From an uncultured Clostridia bacterium (GTDB lineage: Bacteria > Bacillota_I > Bacilli_A > RFN20 > CAG-288), in NCBI GenBank assembly GCA_900313465.1, contig OMRU01000026.1, positions 1 to 13,482 on the forward strand: DNA of 13,482 nt, in the 5' to 3' direction. This document shows positions 1 through 8,300 of the stretch, in pieces. Numbering within the stretch: position 1 is the first letter of the stretch; every line of letters begins with the position of its first letter. A program made the position numbers and the translations under genes. The notes beneath the pieces were generated by a model. It saw only the letters and a list, made by a program, of their open reading frames with translations, had not been told where the DNA came from and searched no databases.

Positions 1-713
1 GTACCCATCTGATAGGAGACGGTGTACTTGTTAGAGAAATCATACTGATATCTATAGTTGTACATGAAACCATAGTTGCCATTGACGTTCTGCGTGACAG
101 TAGCAAAACCATAAGAACCAGAAGCATCAGCATAAGGAAGATACTCCGCTTTGTAGTTCTCATATTTGACAATGACATTCTCATCAGGATAGGTTTCTAA
201 CTGATTGAACTTGAGATGTTTTTCCCCTTCAAAGTTGTCTGGATCAGCGATGACATTATTATCGTTATCATAATAAATAGGTTCACCGGTTTCACCATCG
301 ACATCATAAGGGAAGACTTCACCAACAGACTTGGTGGTTCCATCCCACCAGCCAGTACCGGCTGGGAATAACTTCATCGGCAAATGCGTTTCATAGTTAT
401 GACGTTCGCTGATATCAACACCGGTCATAGCCATTGGTAAAATCAAGGCACATAAGAAGAGGAAACCTAAGATAATACCACCAACAACCGAAGACTGGTT
501 CTTGGTGAAACGCTTCATAGCATCCTTCATGAAAGTAGTTGGCTTTGTGGTGAATTTTACATCATGAATGGATTTATCCTGCTGGACAAAACCAAAGTCA
601 GAAGAGTTGACTTCCTGACCGTTGACATCTTTAGCTTCATCACCAGCAGAAAACACAAATTCGCTGGAGCCTTTCGCTTCGGAAGCGAGATATTCAATTT
701 CTTCGTTTTCCAT
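1..713 (-). CDS. oppC: OppC-type peptide ABC transporter permease, 3' end beyond the window
   Basis: This is the second membrane permease subunit of an Opp-type (peptide/nickel family) ABC importer, expected to pair with OppB in the cytoplasmic membrane. 237 codons are visible from ATG at 713 and the frame is still open at base 1. Residues 1-70 are a polar, acidic cytoplasmic segment. Residues about 75-96 (VVGGIILGFLFLCALILPMA) form the first membrane helix, preceded by basic residues as in the OppC N-terminal domain. Residues about 97-237 are a long polar stretch rich in Tyr, Asp, Asn and Gly with no second helix yet; usual OppC proteins have a much shorter loop here, so this is an extracytoplasmic insertion. 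The start is set by a TAATG overlap with the true end of the oppB frame and by GGGAG about ten bases upstream, which implies translational coupling. The ABC-permease core, with its EAA loop, lies outside the window. Assignment rests on position, the TM1 pattern and the upstream SBP and OppB. Confidence 0.75.
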   Translation of the reverse strand, partial: MENEEIEYLASEAKGSSEFVFSAGDEAKDVNGQEVNSSDFGFVQQDKSIHDVKFTTKPTTFMKDAMKRFTKNQSSVVGGIILGFLFLCALILPMAMTGVDISERHNYETHLPMKLFPAGTGWWDGTTKSVGEVFPYDVDGETGEPIYYDNDNNVIADPDNFEGEKHLKFNQLETYPDENVIVKYENYKAEYLPYADASGSYGFATVTQNVNGNYGFMYNYRYQYDFSNKYTVSYQMG

Positions 714-1640
714 TATGCCTTGGCTCCCATTCTGATACGAGGATCGATAATACCATAACTTAAGTCAACTAATAAGTTAGCTAATAAACCGATAGTCGTA
801 TAAACTACCGACAAATTCACCGATGATCATTGGGACAATCGGAACCATGGAATTGCGTAAAGCATGTCTGATGATACTTTGTCTACGAGACAAGCCCTTG
901 GTTCTTGCTAAAAGCAAGAATTCCGAGGACATGACTTCTGTAAGTTCAGCACGAGTATAACGAGTAAAACCAGCAATGGTACCAAAGCACAAGGAGATGA
1001 CAGGAATCACCATAGCTTGCACATAATCACCAATCTCGCCTTGCGTTGGCCACTGGGTTGGTAAGACTTTGGTTGTATAGGACAACCATAACATCAATAA
1101 GGAAATGGTGACAAAGGATGGAACGGAGATCATGACCATGATGGTGGTGGAAATCACGTTATCCTGCCACTTGTTCTTTTTCAAAGCAGCAATAATACCG
1201 AAGACGAAACCGAGAGGAACAGAAATCAGCATTGCAAAGACATTGATCAAGATGGAAGGTTTAATTCTTTCCAAGATGATAGTCATAGCGCTATTACCTG
1301 GAGAGATAGCGGAACTGACACCCCAGTTCCACTTGGTAAAGATACCCGTTAACCATGCAAAGTACTGCTGAATGATTGGCTTATGGTAGAAATAATAAGT
1401 AATTGTCTGACCATTATAAACGAACACCGGTTCACCCAGAGAATCTGAGGCGGCGGTCAATCTTTCAAAGAAACCTTCATTGAACTGATTTTGGCAGTAA
1501 CTGAACAAGGCCTGCTCACTGGTAGGCATAGCACTATCAGGGAGCATTTTGACCAAGAAGAATGTAACCGACAAAATGATGAATGTGGTTATCAGTAATA
1601 AGATGATACGTTTTAGGGAATACTTAACAATATAAGGCAT
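713..1640 (-). pseudogene. oppB: OppB-type peptide ABC transporter permease, disrupted by an internal deletion and frameshift
   Basis: This is the first permease subunit of the peptide importer. The ATG at 1640 starts an N-terminal helix (residues about 10-31), then a periplasm-side insertion (about 32-120), then a permease core with several helices and the cytoplasmic EAA-type loop at about 238-258 (EFLLLARTKGLSRRQSIIRHA). The frame is normal up to EFVGSL (residue 280, base 801), then reads YDYRFIS and stops at 777. In the next frame, bases 799-713 encode TTIG, then LLVDLSYGIIDPRIR, and end in MGAKA and TAA; this is the canonical OppB C-terminus. Roughly 40 residues normally found between the two parts (the SGSVVIE..F..PG.G....DYP..Q region, recalled from the family) are missing. 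The displaced end overlaps the oppC ATG (TAATG), confirming that it was the original terminus. The start lies 11 bases after the SBP stop and has no clear SD, so coupled translation is likely. As written, the product (287 residues) would lack its last helix. An assembly error is possible. Confidence 0.85.
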
Positions 1641-1651
1641 TTTTTTGAGAT

Positions 1652-4600
1652 TTATTTTTGACTAGCAAGATAGCCGGTATAGGTGAGAAGATTCATGGTG
1701 TCAGTGAATTTCTTCGTCAATTCAGTAATACCGTTAGCAGTGTGGTTCTGTAATTTAGCAGAATAGGTGATAGTGACGGTGACATTTTCAGCAGTGTTTT
1801 CGCTGCCATCAGCATAGTTGTACTGGCTACCGACAGTGAGAGTGACAACACCATTATTATCAGTGGTGAGCTTGGTAGCACCATCTTCCTCATAATTGAC
1901 GGTGAAGGTTTCCCAACCAGTATCAGCAGAAGCGTTGGAGAGCTGGAACTTGATGCTTTCAGCACCGGCTTCGATCAACTGCTTTAAGCTGATCTTATAG
2001 GTGATGGTCTTGTCAGTGGCACTAACAGTCTGATACTTCTTACCACCAGTGAAGCCACCAGTAGAAGTATTTTCAGCAGCAGCAACCTTACCGGAACTAT
2101 TCAAGATAGCACCCTTATCAGCAGCAGCCCATAAGCCATCGAAGGACCAGGCCTTGCCATCATAAATGATGGTGTTCTTGGCTTTGTCAGCACCAGTGTA
2201 GAGACCAGCGCCGACTTTATCGGTATCTGGACCCCAGTTCAAAGTGAAGGTAGAAGAGTTATCAGACTTCAAGACTTCTAAGAAGTTGAGTGGGTTGAGA
2301 GAGTTACCAGAGATGGAACCGAAGCCTAAGTCGAACTGACCCTGCTTCATGAGATTGTAGACCTGCTGATAATCGCTGTTACCATTGGTTTCGTTGATGG
2401 CAAGTTCATAGTTGCCACCATAGCTTTCGTCAGAAACTTCTTTGAAGATCTTCTTAACATAAGTGAAGACATCAGAATAATCGGATTTATCCGTAGTGTT
2501 CATCCATTCCATATCGATTGGAACAATCCATGGGTTGGAAGCAGAACCGGCACTAGCACCACCAGACTTGGAGTTGAAGGCGCCTCTGGTACCTAATTCG
2601 AAGATGACTTCATCGAAGGCCTTTTCAAGTTCGGCCTTAGCATAGGTTTCAGAGAAACCATAAGTATCGTTGTATCTATCCGCTAAGACAGCCTTGTGAG
2701 CATCAGTGGAGTTATAGGAAACACCAAGTTCAGGGTCGATAAGGTAGTTGTCAGAGAAGTATTCCTGAGTTGGGACAGAACCACGAGCTTCGCAGATTTC
2801 CTGTCTGTTGATAGCGAAGGACAAGAAGTTGAGGAAGTGGATGTTGTTCATATATGGCTTGATAGCAGTCTTTGGAGTATTGCCATCAATATCCTTATTT
2901 AATTTGGTCCAGGTATTGGTATTATAGGAGACCTGAGCATTGGTACCTTGTTCACCAAAACGCTTGATCCAATCCACTTCAGACTGAGCATTAACGTTCA
3001 ATTTGAAGTTGGAATCACCCTTGGTTTCATAAAGTCTCCATTTGACACCATCTTTTTCACCAGAGGAGGTAGCAAAATCACCACCAGTTCTCAAATCTTC
3101 TGGCTTTGGACCATAAGAGTCAGTTTCACCAGCTAAGAAGTGCATCTTCAACTGAGAGGCATCACCGATATAGTTATAGGAAATACCATCGATGTTGTAG
3201 ACATCTCTAGTGATTTCAGTACCTAAGACATCCCAGGTATCCTTCTTCCAGAAGTATTCATCGTTCTTCTTGAAGTTGATGACTTTGGTGTTATCCCATT
3301 CTTCGATGAAGTATGGACCAGTGGCCAACATGGTATCTAAAACAGTGGCATTGCGGTCAGAGTTGTTCTTACCTAAATAGTCGCCACCCCAATGAGCGAT
3401 AAAGTCAGCTGGGAGTGGAGAATATAAAGAACTGGAGAGGTAGTACATGGCATAGAACTGAGTGCAGTCTTCAAGGAGGTTGAATTCAATGAAGTCACCG
3501 CCTTCATCATGGCCAGTGAAAATATTGGAACCCATGTATTTGTTCCAAGCTTTGGAATCGAAGATAGTACCATCTTCAGGATCATTGGAAGTGAAGTTGA
3601 AGTAGGTAGCAGAACCAGTGAAACCAGAAACACCAGTGGTGAGTTCAGCACCACGATACTGACCGTTCCAGGCAGTGAGCATGAACTTGAGTGGAGTGAT
3701 GTAGTCTTCAAGTTTGACTTCCGTCTTTTCATACTGCTTGGTGAACTCGTTCTTGGAACCAGTTCTGTAGACTAAACCACCGTTTTCCTGAGAACCAGTA
3801 CGGACATGGATTCTCCATCTTCTGTTGTTGTTATATCTGGCATCAGAAGCAGGAATGGCAGCACCTGGAGTCTTGACAGAACCATCAGCATTGAGTTCAG
3901 CTGGTTCTTCGACTGGAATTGGTCTTTCATCCTTGGCTAAAGATGGATACCATTCGTAACCATCAGAAGTCTGATTCATACGAGTGGCATAATAAGCGTT
4001 GGCAATGTAATCATAAACGGTAGAGACATCGCTACCGGAAGCGTTCATAGCATTGGCATGACCTGGCAAAGCGGTTGTGCCGATATTGTAATAGGTGGTC
4101 TTACCAGACAAAGCCTTGGTTAAAGGTGCATCTAACTTACCTTCACGCATGGTACCCCAACCATAACCGTTGATGTAAGATTTTGGCTGTGGAACATAAC
4201 GATTGTTGTAAGCGACCTTAGAGCCGTTGGAGAAAATCGTGATACCGGTAAGGTAATTATCGACGGCATACTTTTCCAAAGCAGCTAAGATTCTGCCCTT
4301 TTCTTCATAGTCAACAGCAGTGTAGGAGTGACCCTGAGTGGCAGTGGTACTTGCTGTGACGGTGAAGTTGATCGTCAAGCTAACAGCACCAGCGGTAGCA
4401 GTGATGGTAGCAGTACCGGCTTTCTTGGCGGTTAACTTACCATTGCTGGAGACAGCAAGAACAGAGTCATCAGAGCTAGCGAAAGAAGTACCTGCGGTTT
4501 CCGCAACCAACATGGCAGCATTATCACCAACAGTGATGGTGGCAGCAGCGCCGTTTTCATAAAGAGAATCGCCTTTGTAGCGAACGACAAGTTCTTCACC

Positions 4601-4750
4601 TTCATCCATGCCGGAACTGGAGTTGTTCGTGATGGAAGAATTACCAGTGTTGGAGTTTCTGCCGACACTGGACTCATCACCGCCGCAAGATGCTAAAAGT
4701 GCGATAGACAAAAGAGCCGTAGAAGCAAAAGCTTTTTTCATAGTTTTCAT
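1652..4750 (-). CDS. Large peptide-binding lipoprotein (SBP family 5, OppA-like) with an N-terminal Big2-like domain
   Basis: This is the extracellular substrate-binding lipoprotein of the Opp-type importer encoded just downstream. The ATG at 4750 follows AGGAGGT (4758-4764) with good spacing. The signal peptide ends in a lipobox LLASC with the lipidated Cys at residue 22, followed by a Gly/Ser/Asn-rich tether (23-50). Residues about 60-132 resemble a bacterial Ig-like group 2 domain: SFASSDDSVLAVSSNGKLTA, then the KKAGTATITATAG signature. Residues about 140-880 carry SBP_bac_5 hallmarks: ATGPYFIEEWDNTKVINFKK at 476-495 and NFLSFAINRQEI at 641-652, with FDLGFGSISGNSLNPLNFLE near 806-825. Residues about 885-1005 form a Thr/Val-rich predicted beta region (VTVTITYSA), then a short tail. 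At 1032 residues it is nearly twice the usual size of about 550. Peptides are the likely ligand, given the neighbouring protease and pepT, but the specificity cannot be read from the sequence. Confidence 0.88.
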   Translation of the reverse strand: MKTMKKAFASTALLSIALLASCGGDESSVGRNSNTGNSSITNNSSSGMDEGEELVVRYKGDSLYENGAAATITVGDNAAMLVAETAGTSFASSDDSVLAVSSNGKLTAKKAGTATITATAGAVSLTINFTVTASTTATQGHSYTAVDYEEKGRILAALEKYAVDNYLTGITIFSNGSKVAYNNRYVPQPKSYINGYGWGTMREGKLDAPLTKALSGKTTYYNIGTTALPGHANAMNASGSDVSTVYDYIANAYYATRMNQTSDGYEWYPSLAKDERPIPVEEPAELNADGSVKTPGAAIPASDARYNNNRRWRIHVRTGSQENGGLVYRTGSKNEFTKQYEKTEVKLEDYITPLKFMLTAWNGQYRGAELTTGVSGFTGSATYFNFTSNDPEDGTIFDSKAWNKYMGSNIFTGHDEGGDFIEFNLLEDCTQFYAMYYLSSSLYSPLPADFIAHWGGDYLGKNNSDRNATVLDTMLATGPYFIEEWDNTKVINFKKNDEYFWKKDTWDVLGTEITRDVYNIDGISYNYIGDASQLKMHFLAGETDSYGPKPEDLRTGGDFATSSGEKDGVKWRLYETKGDSNFKLNVNAQSEVDWIKRFGEQGTNAQVSYNTNTWTKLNKDIDGNTPKTAIKPYMNNIHFLNFLSFAINRQEICEARGSVPTQEYFSDNYLIDPELGVSYNSTDAHKAVLADRYNDTYGFSETYAKAELEKAFDEVIFELGTRGAFNSKSGGASAGSASNPWIVPIDMEWMNTTDKSDYSDVFTYVKKIFKEVSDESYGGNYELAINETNGNSDYQQVYNLMKQGQFDLGFGSISGNSLNPLNFLEVLKSDNSSTFTLNWGPDTDKVGAGLYTGADKAKNTIIYDGKAWSFDGLWAAADKGAILNSSGKVAAAENTSTGGFTGGKKYQTVSATDKTITYKISLKQLIEAGAESIKFQLSNASADTGWETFTVNYEEDGATKLTTDNNGVVTLTVGSQYNYADGSENTAENVTVTITYSAKLQNHTANGITELTKKFTDTMNLLTYTGYLASQK

Positions 4751-4757
4751 AATAAAT

Positions 4758-4764
4758 ACCTCCT
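4758..4764 (-). promoter_or_regulatory. Strong ribosome binding site for the peptide-binding lipoprotein
   Basis: AGGAGGT on the minus strand lies seven bases upstream of the ATG at 4750. It selects this ATG over a second in-frame Met three codons later. Confidence 0.8.
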
Positions 4765-4809
4765 CTTGGGGTTATGATTACACCGAAAAAACGTGGTTTT
4801 TTGGGAGAG

Positions 4810-4851
4810 ATTATAGCAATATTATTTTATGAAATAATATTTCATAGTCAA
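4810..4851 (-). promoter_or_regulatory. Sigma-A type promoter region of the peptide transporter operon
   Basis: Two overlapping candidate promoters are visible on the minus strand. One has -35 TTGACT (4851-4846), a 16-base spacer and -10 TAAAAT (4829-4824). The other is an extended -10, TGCTATAAT (4818-4810), without a clear -35. Either would give a leader of roughly 50-65 bases ending in AGGAGGT and the ATG at 4750. The transcription start has to be inferred; the motifs are seen directly. Confidence 0.6.
4828..4846. promoter_or_regulatory. Inverted repeat inside the promoter spacer, candidate operator
   Basis: The sequence TATGAAAT-AAT-ATTTCATA is an inverted repeat with perfect 8-bp arms and a 3-bp centre. 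It fills the spacer between the -35 TTGACT and the -10 TAAAAT. A repressor bound here would block RNA polymerase. I cannot name the regulator, and AT-rich intergenic DNA yields such repeats by chance more often than mixed sequence does. Confidence 0.4.
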
Positions 4852-4893
4852 CAATAGAAATTTTAAGTAACTTTAAATAAAGGAAAATTCAAA

Positions 4894-4909
4894 AGAAAAG
4901 CGCTTACAG
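4894..4909 (-). promoter_or_regulatory. Partial cre-like site upstream of the transporter promoter
   Basis: The minus strand reads CTGTAAGCGCTTTTCT. The palindromic core AAGCGCTT is intact, and TGTAAGCGCTTTTC fits the 14-base cre consensus TGWNANCGNTNWCA except for the last two bases. It lies just after the DUF3899-like gene and is centred about 85-100 bases before the inferred transcription start. CcpA sites that activate transcription in Bacilli can lie at that kind of distance. It shares TGTAAGCG with the stronger site ahead of the protease. Function is inferred. Confidence 0.45.
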
Positions 4910-4910
4910 C

Positions 4911-5303
4911 CTATCTCCCCATTCCAGGGAAAAATGAGAAAATTACACATAATATCAAGCAAATCAAGCCGATGATAAGCCAGGGTAGAACCACCATTGG
5001 TTTACTCTCTCGATTCTCCTTCATATGCATCTTATATTCATAGGCATCCGCATACTTTTTAGGAGAGCCTTTTCTGAAAGAAGAGAACAAATTCACAAAC
5101 TGATAACTGAAGAGATCAAACATACCAGATCTGGCTACCCATCTCAAGCCGATATAACCAAGATACAATGCCGCTGGGACAAGCATGATATTGCTCCAGC
5201 TCCATTTGGTCAGAAAATACATGGGAAGGATAAAAGCGACAACAAGCAAGCTGGCAATAAGCCAGCTGACAATGTTCTTTTTGAGATCATCAGTAAGTAA
5301 CAT
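4911..5303 (-). CDS. Small DUF3899-like membrane protein
   Basis: This encodes a 130-residue integral membrane protein of unknown function. Hydrophobic segments lie at about 11-31, 37-57 and 103-125. Between the second and third is a conserved-looking cytoplasmic stretch, RSGMFDLFSYQFVNLF (58-73), followed by Lys, Tyr and Glu-rich sequence (KKYADAYEYKMHMKENRE). This organisation (hydrophobic pair, S/RGxFDxFxYxF motif, charged YxxY segment, final helix) matches my memory of the DUF3899 family of Bacilli and relatives. The frame is open upstream to 5345, but the ATG at 5303 is the real start because AGGAGG (5315-5310) sits six bases before it and the upstream part runs through a hairpin. It lies 69 bases after the protease gene in the same direction and may be read through from it. 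Nothing in the sequence ties it functionally to proteolysis. Confidence 0.75.
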   Translation of the reverse strand: MLLTDDLKKNIVSWLIASLLVVAFILPMYFLTKWSWSNIMLVPAALYLGYIGLRWVARSGMFDLFSYQFVNLFSSFRKGSPKKYADAYEYKMHMKENRESKPMVVLPWLIIGLICLILCVIFSFFPGMGR

Positions 5304-5309
5304 TTCAAG

Positions 5310-5315
5310 CCTCCT
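5310..5315 (-). promoter_or_regulatory. Ribosome binding site that fixes the start of the DUF3899-like gene
   Basis: AGGAGG on the minus strand lies six bases before the ATG at 5303. It rules out the longer in-frame start at 5345, which would translate through the intergenic hairpin. Confidence 0.8.
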
Positions 5316-5322
5316 AATGACA

Positions 5323-5354
5323 GCAAAAGCCTTGGAGAAAACCAAGGCTTTTGC
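5323..5354 (-). terminator. Hairpin after the protease gene, probable weak or partial terminator
   Basis: GCAAAAGCCTTGG and CCAAGGCTTTTGC form a perfect 13-bp stem around a 6-base loop, 18 bases after the protease stop codon. The T-run (TTTT) lies within the stem, after the CCTTGG core, and there is no further T-tract downstream. It is therefore either a weak intrinsic terminator that lets some transcripts into the DUF3899-like gene, or an mRNA 3'-end stabiliser. Confidence 0.6.
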
Positions 5355-5372
5355 AGTTAAATCAAAGTTTAA

Positions 5373-8300
5373 TTACTTTTCTTCTCTTTTCTTCTTAAGA
5401 GCAAGACCAGCGCCTAATAAGGCAATGGCACCAACAGTAGAAGTAGCAGCGATAATAGAACCACCGCAACCACCCTTGTTTTCACCATTAGAAGAGTTGC
5501 CTTCAGAAGCAGAATTGTTGCTGGAAGACTCAGTTGGAGTGGTGCTAGAACCAGTGTTGGAAGAATCAGTGCTAGAAGATCCTTCGCCACCTTCTTGCTT
5601 ACCAACTTCCTGGTTGATAGCAAAGGAGACGGAATCTCTTGGCATTCTGATGATTAACATACCAGTGGCAGCATCATAGCTGAAGTCTTCGAATTCGACA
5701 GAATCGACATAGACGACGATGTCGTTGGCGTTTAAGCCAGTAGCTAACTGGGCATAGACAATGAAATCAGCCTTCATGTCATCGCCAGTCATGGTTTCAC
5801 CATCCTTATTCAGGATTTCGACAGAGTACAAATGGTTGGCTGGGTCGATTTCGGTGATGATGAAGTCATGCTTATCCGTGAAGAAGGTAGAAGCGACGGA
5901 GAAGCTCAAATCGGATGGATGGACAAGGAGAGTGATTTCGTTGTGGGCAAAGTCAGTCAAACCGACAGTAACTTTATCCTTATCAAGGTTGGAGTTGCTG
6001 AGTCTGGCACGAGTCGTGTAGACATCAGTAGAACCTTCAACTAAAGTACCCTGATAGTTAACACCACCGACAGAGATGGTGTTGCTAGCGCCTCTAGCCT
6101 GGATATCAAGGAACTTGGTTGTACCAGAAGAGTTAGTAGAGACGTTGACAGAAACAAGTTCTGGCATAGTCTTATCGACAGTGAGTGGATAACTCTTGGT
6201 CTGAACGACTGGAGTACCATCGGCCTTCTTAGCACCCTTTAAGGTGAAAGAGAATTCAAGAGTGTATTCGCCTTCAGCGACTCTGGATAAGTCGATAGAA
6301 GCATAACCTCTGTGCATGGCATAGCCGTTTTCATCCTGAGTCAACCAAGACTTAACTAAACCATAGGTGGTAGTCAAAGCATAAGAGGTACCGTTTGGCA
6401 TTAAATCCTGGATAGAACCAGTACCATTCTTAACCGCCTTACCAGAGGCATCTTTGATGGTATAAGTACCAGTAGAGATGGAACGATTGACGAAGAAGAA
6501 GACGTTGAGATATTCGGAAACACCTTTAGCACCAGCATAGAGATGGTTCTGTTCACTACCAGTGACAGATAAGAAGGTAGAACCGTTTGGTAATGGGGAA
6601 GTTTCGAATTTACCAATGCTGTTGATCTGGGCAGCAGTAAGAGCGGTGCCGGTAGCGTTGATGGTGGAACCAGTGTAAGCATTTGGCTTAGCATACTGTG
6701 GGTTGAGATGCTTGAGATAGTTATCGGTCAAATCGGAGTTGTTGATGTGATAGTTCAAGTTGTACTTAGTACCATTGTTATAAGTGGTAGCAGTTTCTTT
6801 TTCGAAATCGAATTCTTCAACGGCAGCAGCAGCGCCAAAGTCACCATAGAAGCCCATGTATGGAACAGTAAGAGTTTCCATATCGGTGGTATCAGAAGTT
6901 TCTTCCAACTTGAGGAAGCCTTCAACGAAAGTACCAGCAGATTCTTTGAAGTTCTTAGCGATGTATTCCTTTAAGGTGCCTTCGAAGTTTTCAACTTTGG
7001 AATCAGCCCAATCCTTCTTGAAGGTGAGGTTATCGATTCTGATCTTGGCAGTAGCAGTGACAGTACCATTGGCTGGAACAGTAACGGTCTTATCGCCCTG
7101 ATGATCAGTGGTATAACCAGCATTGCCCTGAGAATCCTTGGTGACAGTATCATCACGGACAGACATGGTTGGAGTACCAACGAAGGTTGGATAGGTTTCA
7201 AGATCGTCAGCGTTAAAGGTAACGGAGCTGTTGAAACCGACTTCTTCCAATCTGGAGTTATCTTCTTCAGCAGCATAGGCATCATGAGTGACCTGGATTC
7301 TAAGCTGTGGAATCATGACAGACATAGAAGCGTTGTAGGTCTTAGAAACATTAGAATCGTTGTGGATGGTGTAGTCGAATTCGACATAATCAGCATCAGT
7401 ATCCGCAGCGAAATCACCATTTTCGACGAATAAGGAACCGGAGTTCTTTAATTCAGCCTTGGCCTGAAGTGTATTGCCAAAGCCATCATCATCACTATTT
7501 TCGACAGTGACATAGGAATCAGCAGTCAATAAGCTCTTGACGTTAATACGACCAGAGCCCTGCATTCTTGGAGAGTTTTCACTAGCCTTGGTACCATCAA
7601 TAAGCTGATCAGCAGTAGACATAGCCTTCATGGAAAGGGTCTTCTTGTATTCAGCAAACTGATCATCGGTAGTGACAGCCTTCTTTTCACCTAAGGCAAG
7701 AACCATGGCACCAGAGAGGTTTGGAGCAGCCATGGAAGTACCGGACAGATTTTCGTAACCATATAAATAGGAAACAGCATTTTCACCAGAGTTGGAAGCA
7801 GTGGCGTTGACAGCACCCATGATCAAGGTACCAGGAGCAGCGATGGTTGGACCGATATCCAAGTTGGAGGAAGGACCATCAGAAGAGAAGGAGGAAACAG
7901 TATTTCCATCAGCAGCAGTGGCAACAGAGTTGACCATCAAGTTCATGCTACCCTGGGAGAAAGCACTACCCCAAGTAGAAGTGGAGTTCTGGAAGACGAA
8001 GACGACTGGGATATCTGGAGAATAATCGTTGAAAGCCATGGAGAAGTTGAAGGTAGTAGATGGATCGTTGTTGATAACAACAGCGGCGATGGCACCATTG
8101 GCGGTAGCCTGAGTGACCTTATCAACGAAAGTGGTGTTACCACGATGGATAACAGCAATCTTACCAGCGACGTTGGAACCGACAGTGCCGCCATGAACGG
8201 TATCATTCAAAGCATAATCAGCAGCGGTACCATAACCAGGAACGACATAGTAATCCTTGTCGACGGTAGAGTTCTGGATGAAATAAGTAGCAGAAGGATC

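Noticed and set aside
673..687. Inverted repeat TCGCTTC-G-GAAGCGA in the 5' part of oppC
   Set aside because: It lies inside coding sequence, has no T-tract and no promoter nearby. A similar short motif recurs in the coiled-coil gene, so it looks like codon-level coincidence.
4786..4802. A6-CCACG-T6 repeat in the transporter leader as a terminator or attenuator
   Set aside because: The stem would be only A-U pairs and too weak to matter on its own.
5304..5345. Longer N-terminus of the DUF3899-like protein, starting at 5345
   Set aside because: AGGAGG at 5310-5315 points to the ATG at 5303, and the extension is just the translated arm of the intergenic hairpin.
5376..5640. LPXTG sortase signal at the protease C-terminus
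   Set aside because: No LPXTG-like pentapeptide occurs before the terminal helix; the Gly-rich Cys motif stands in that place.
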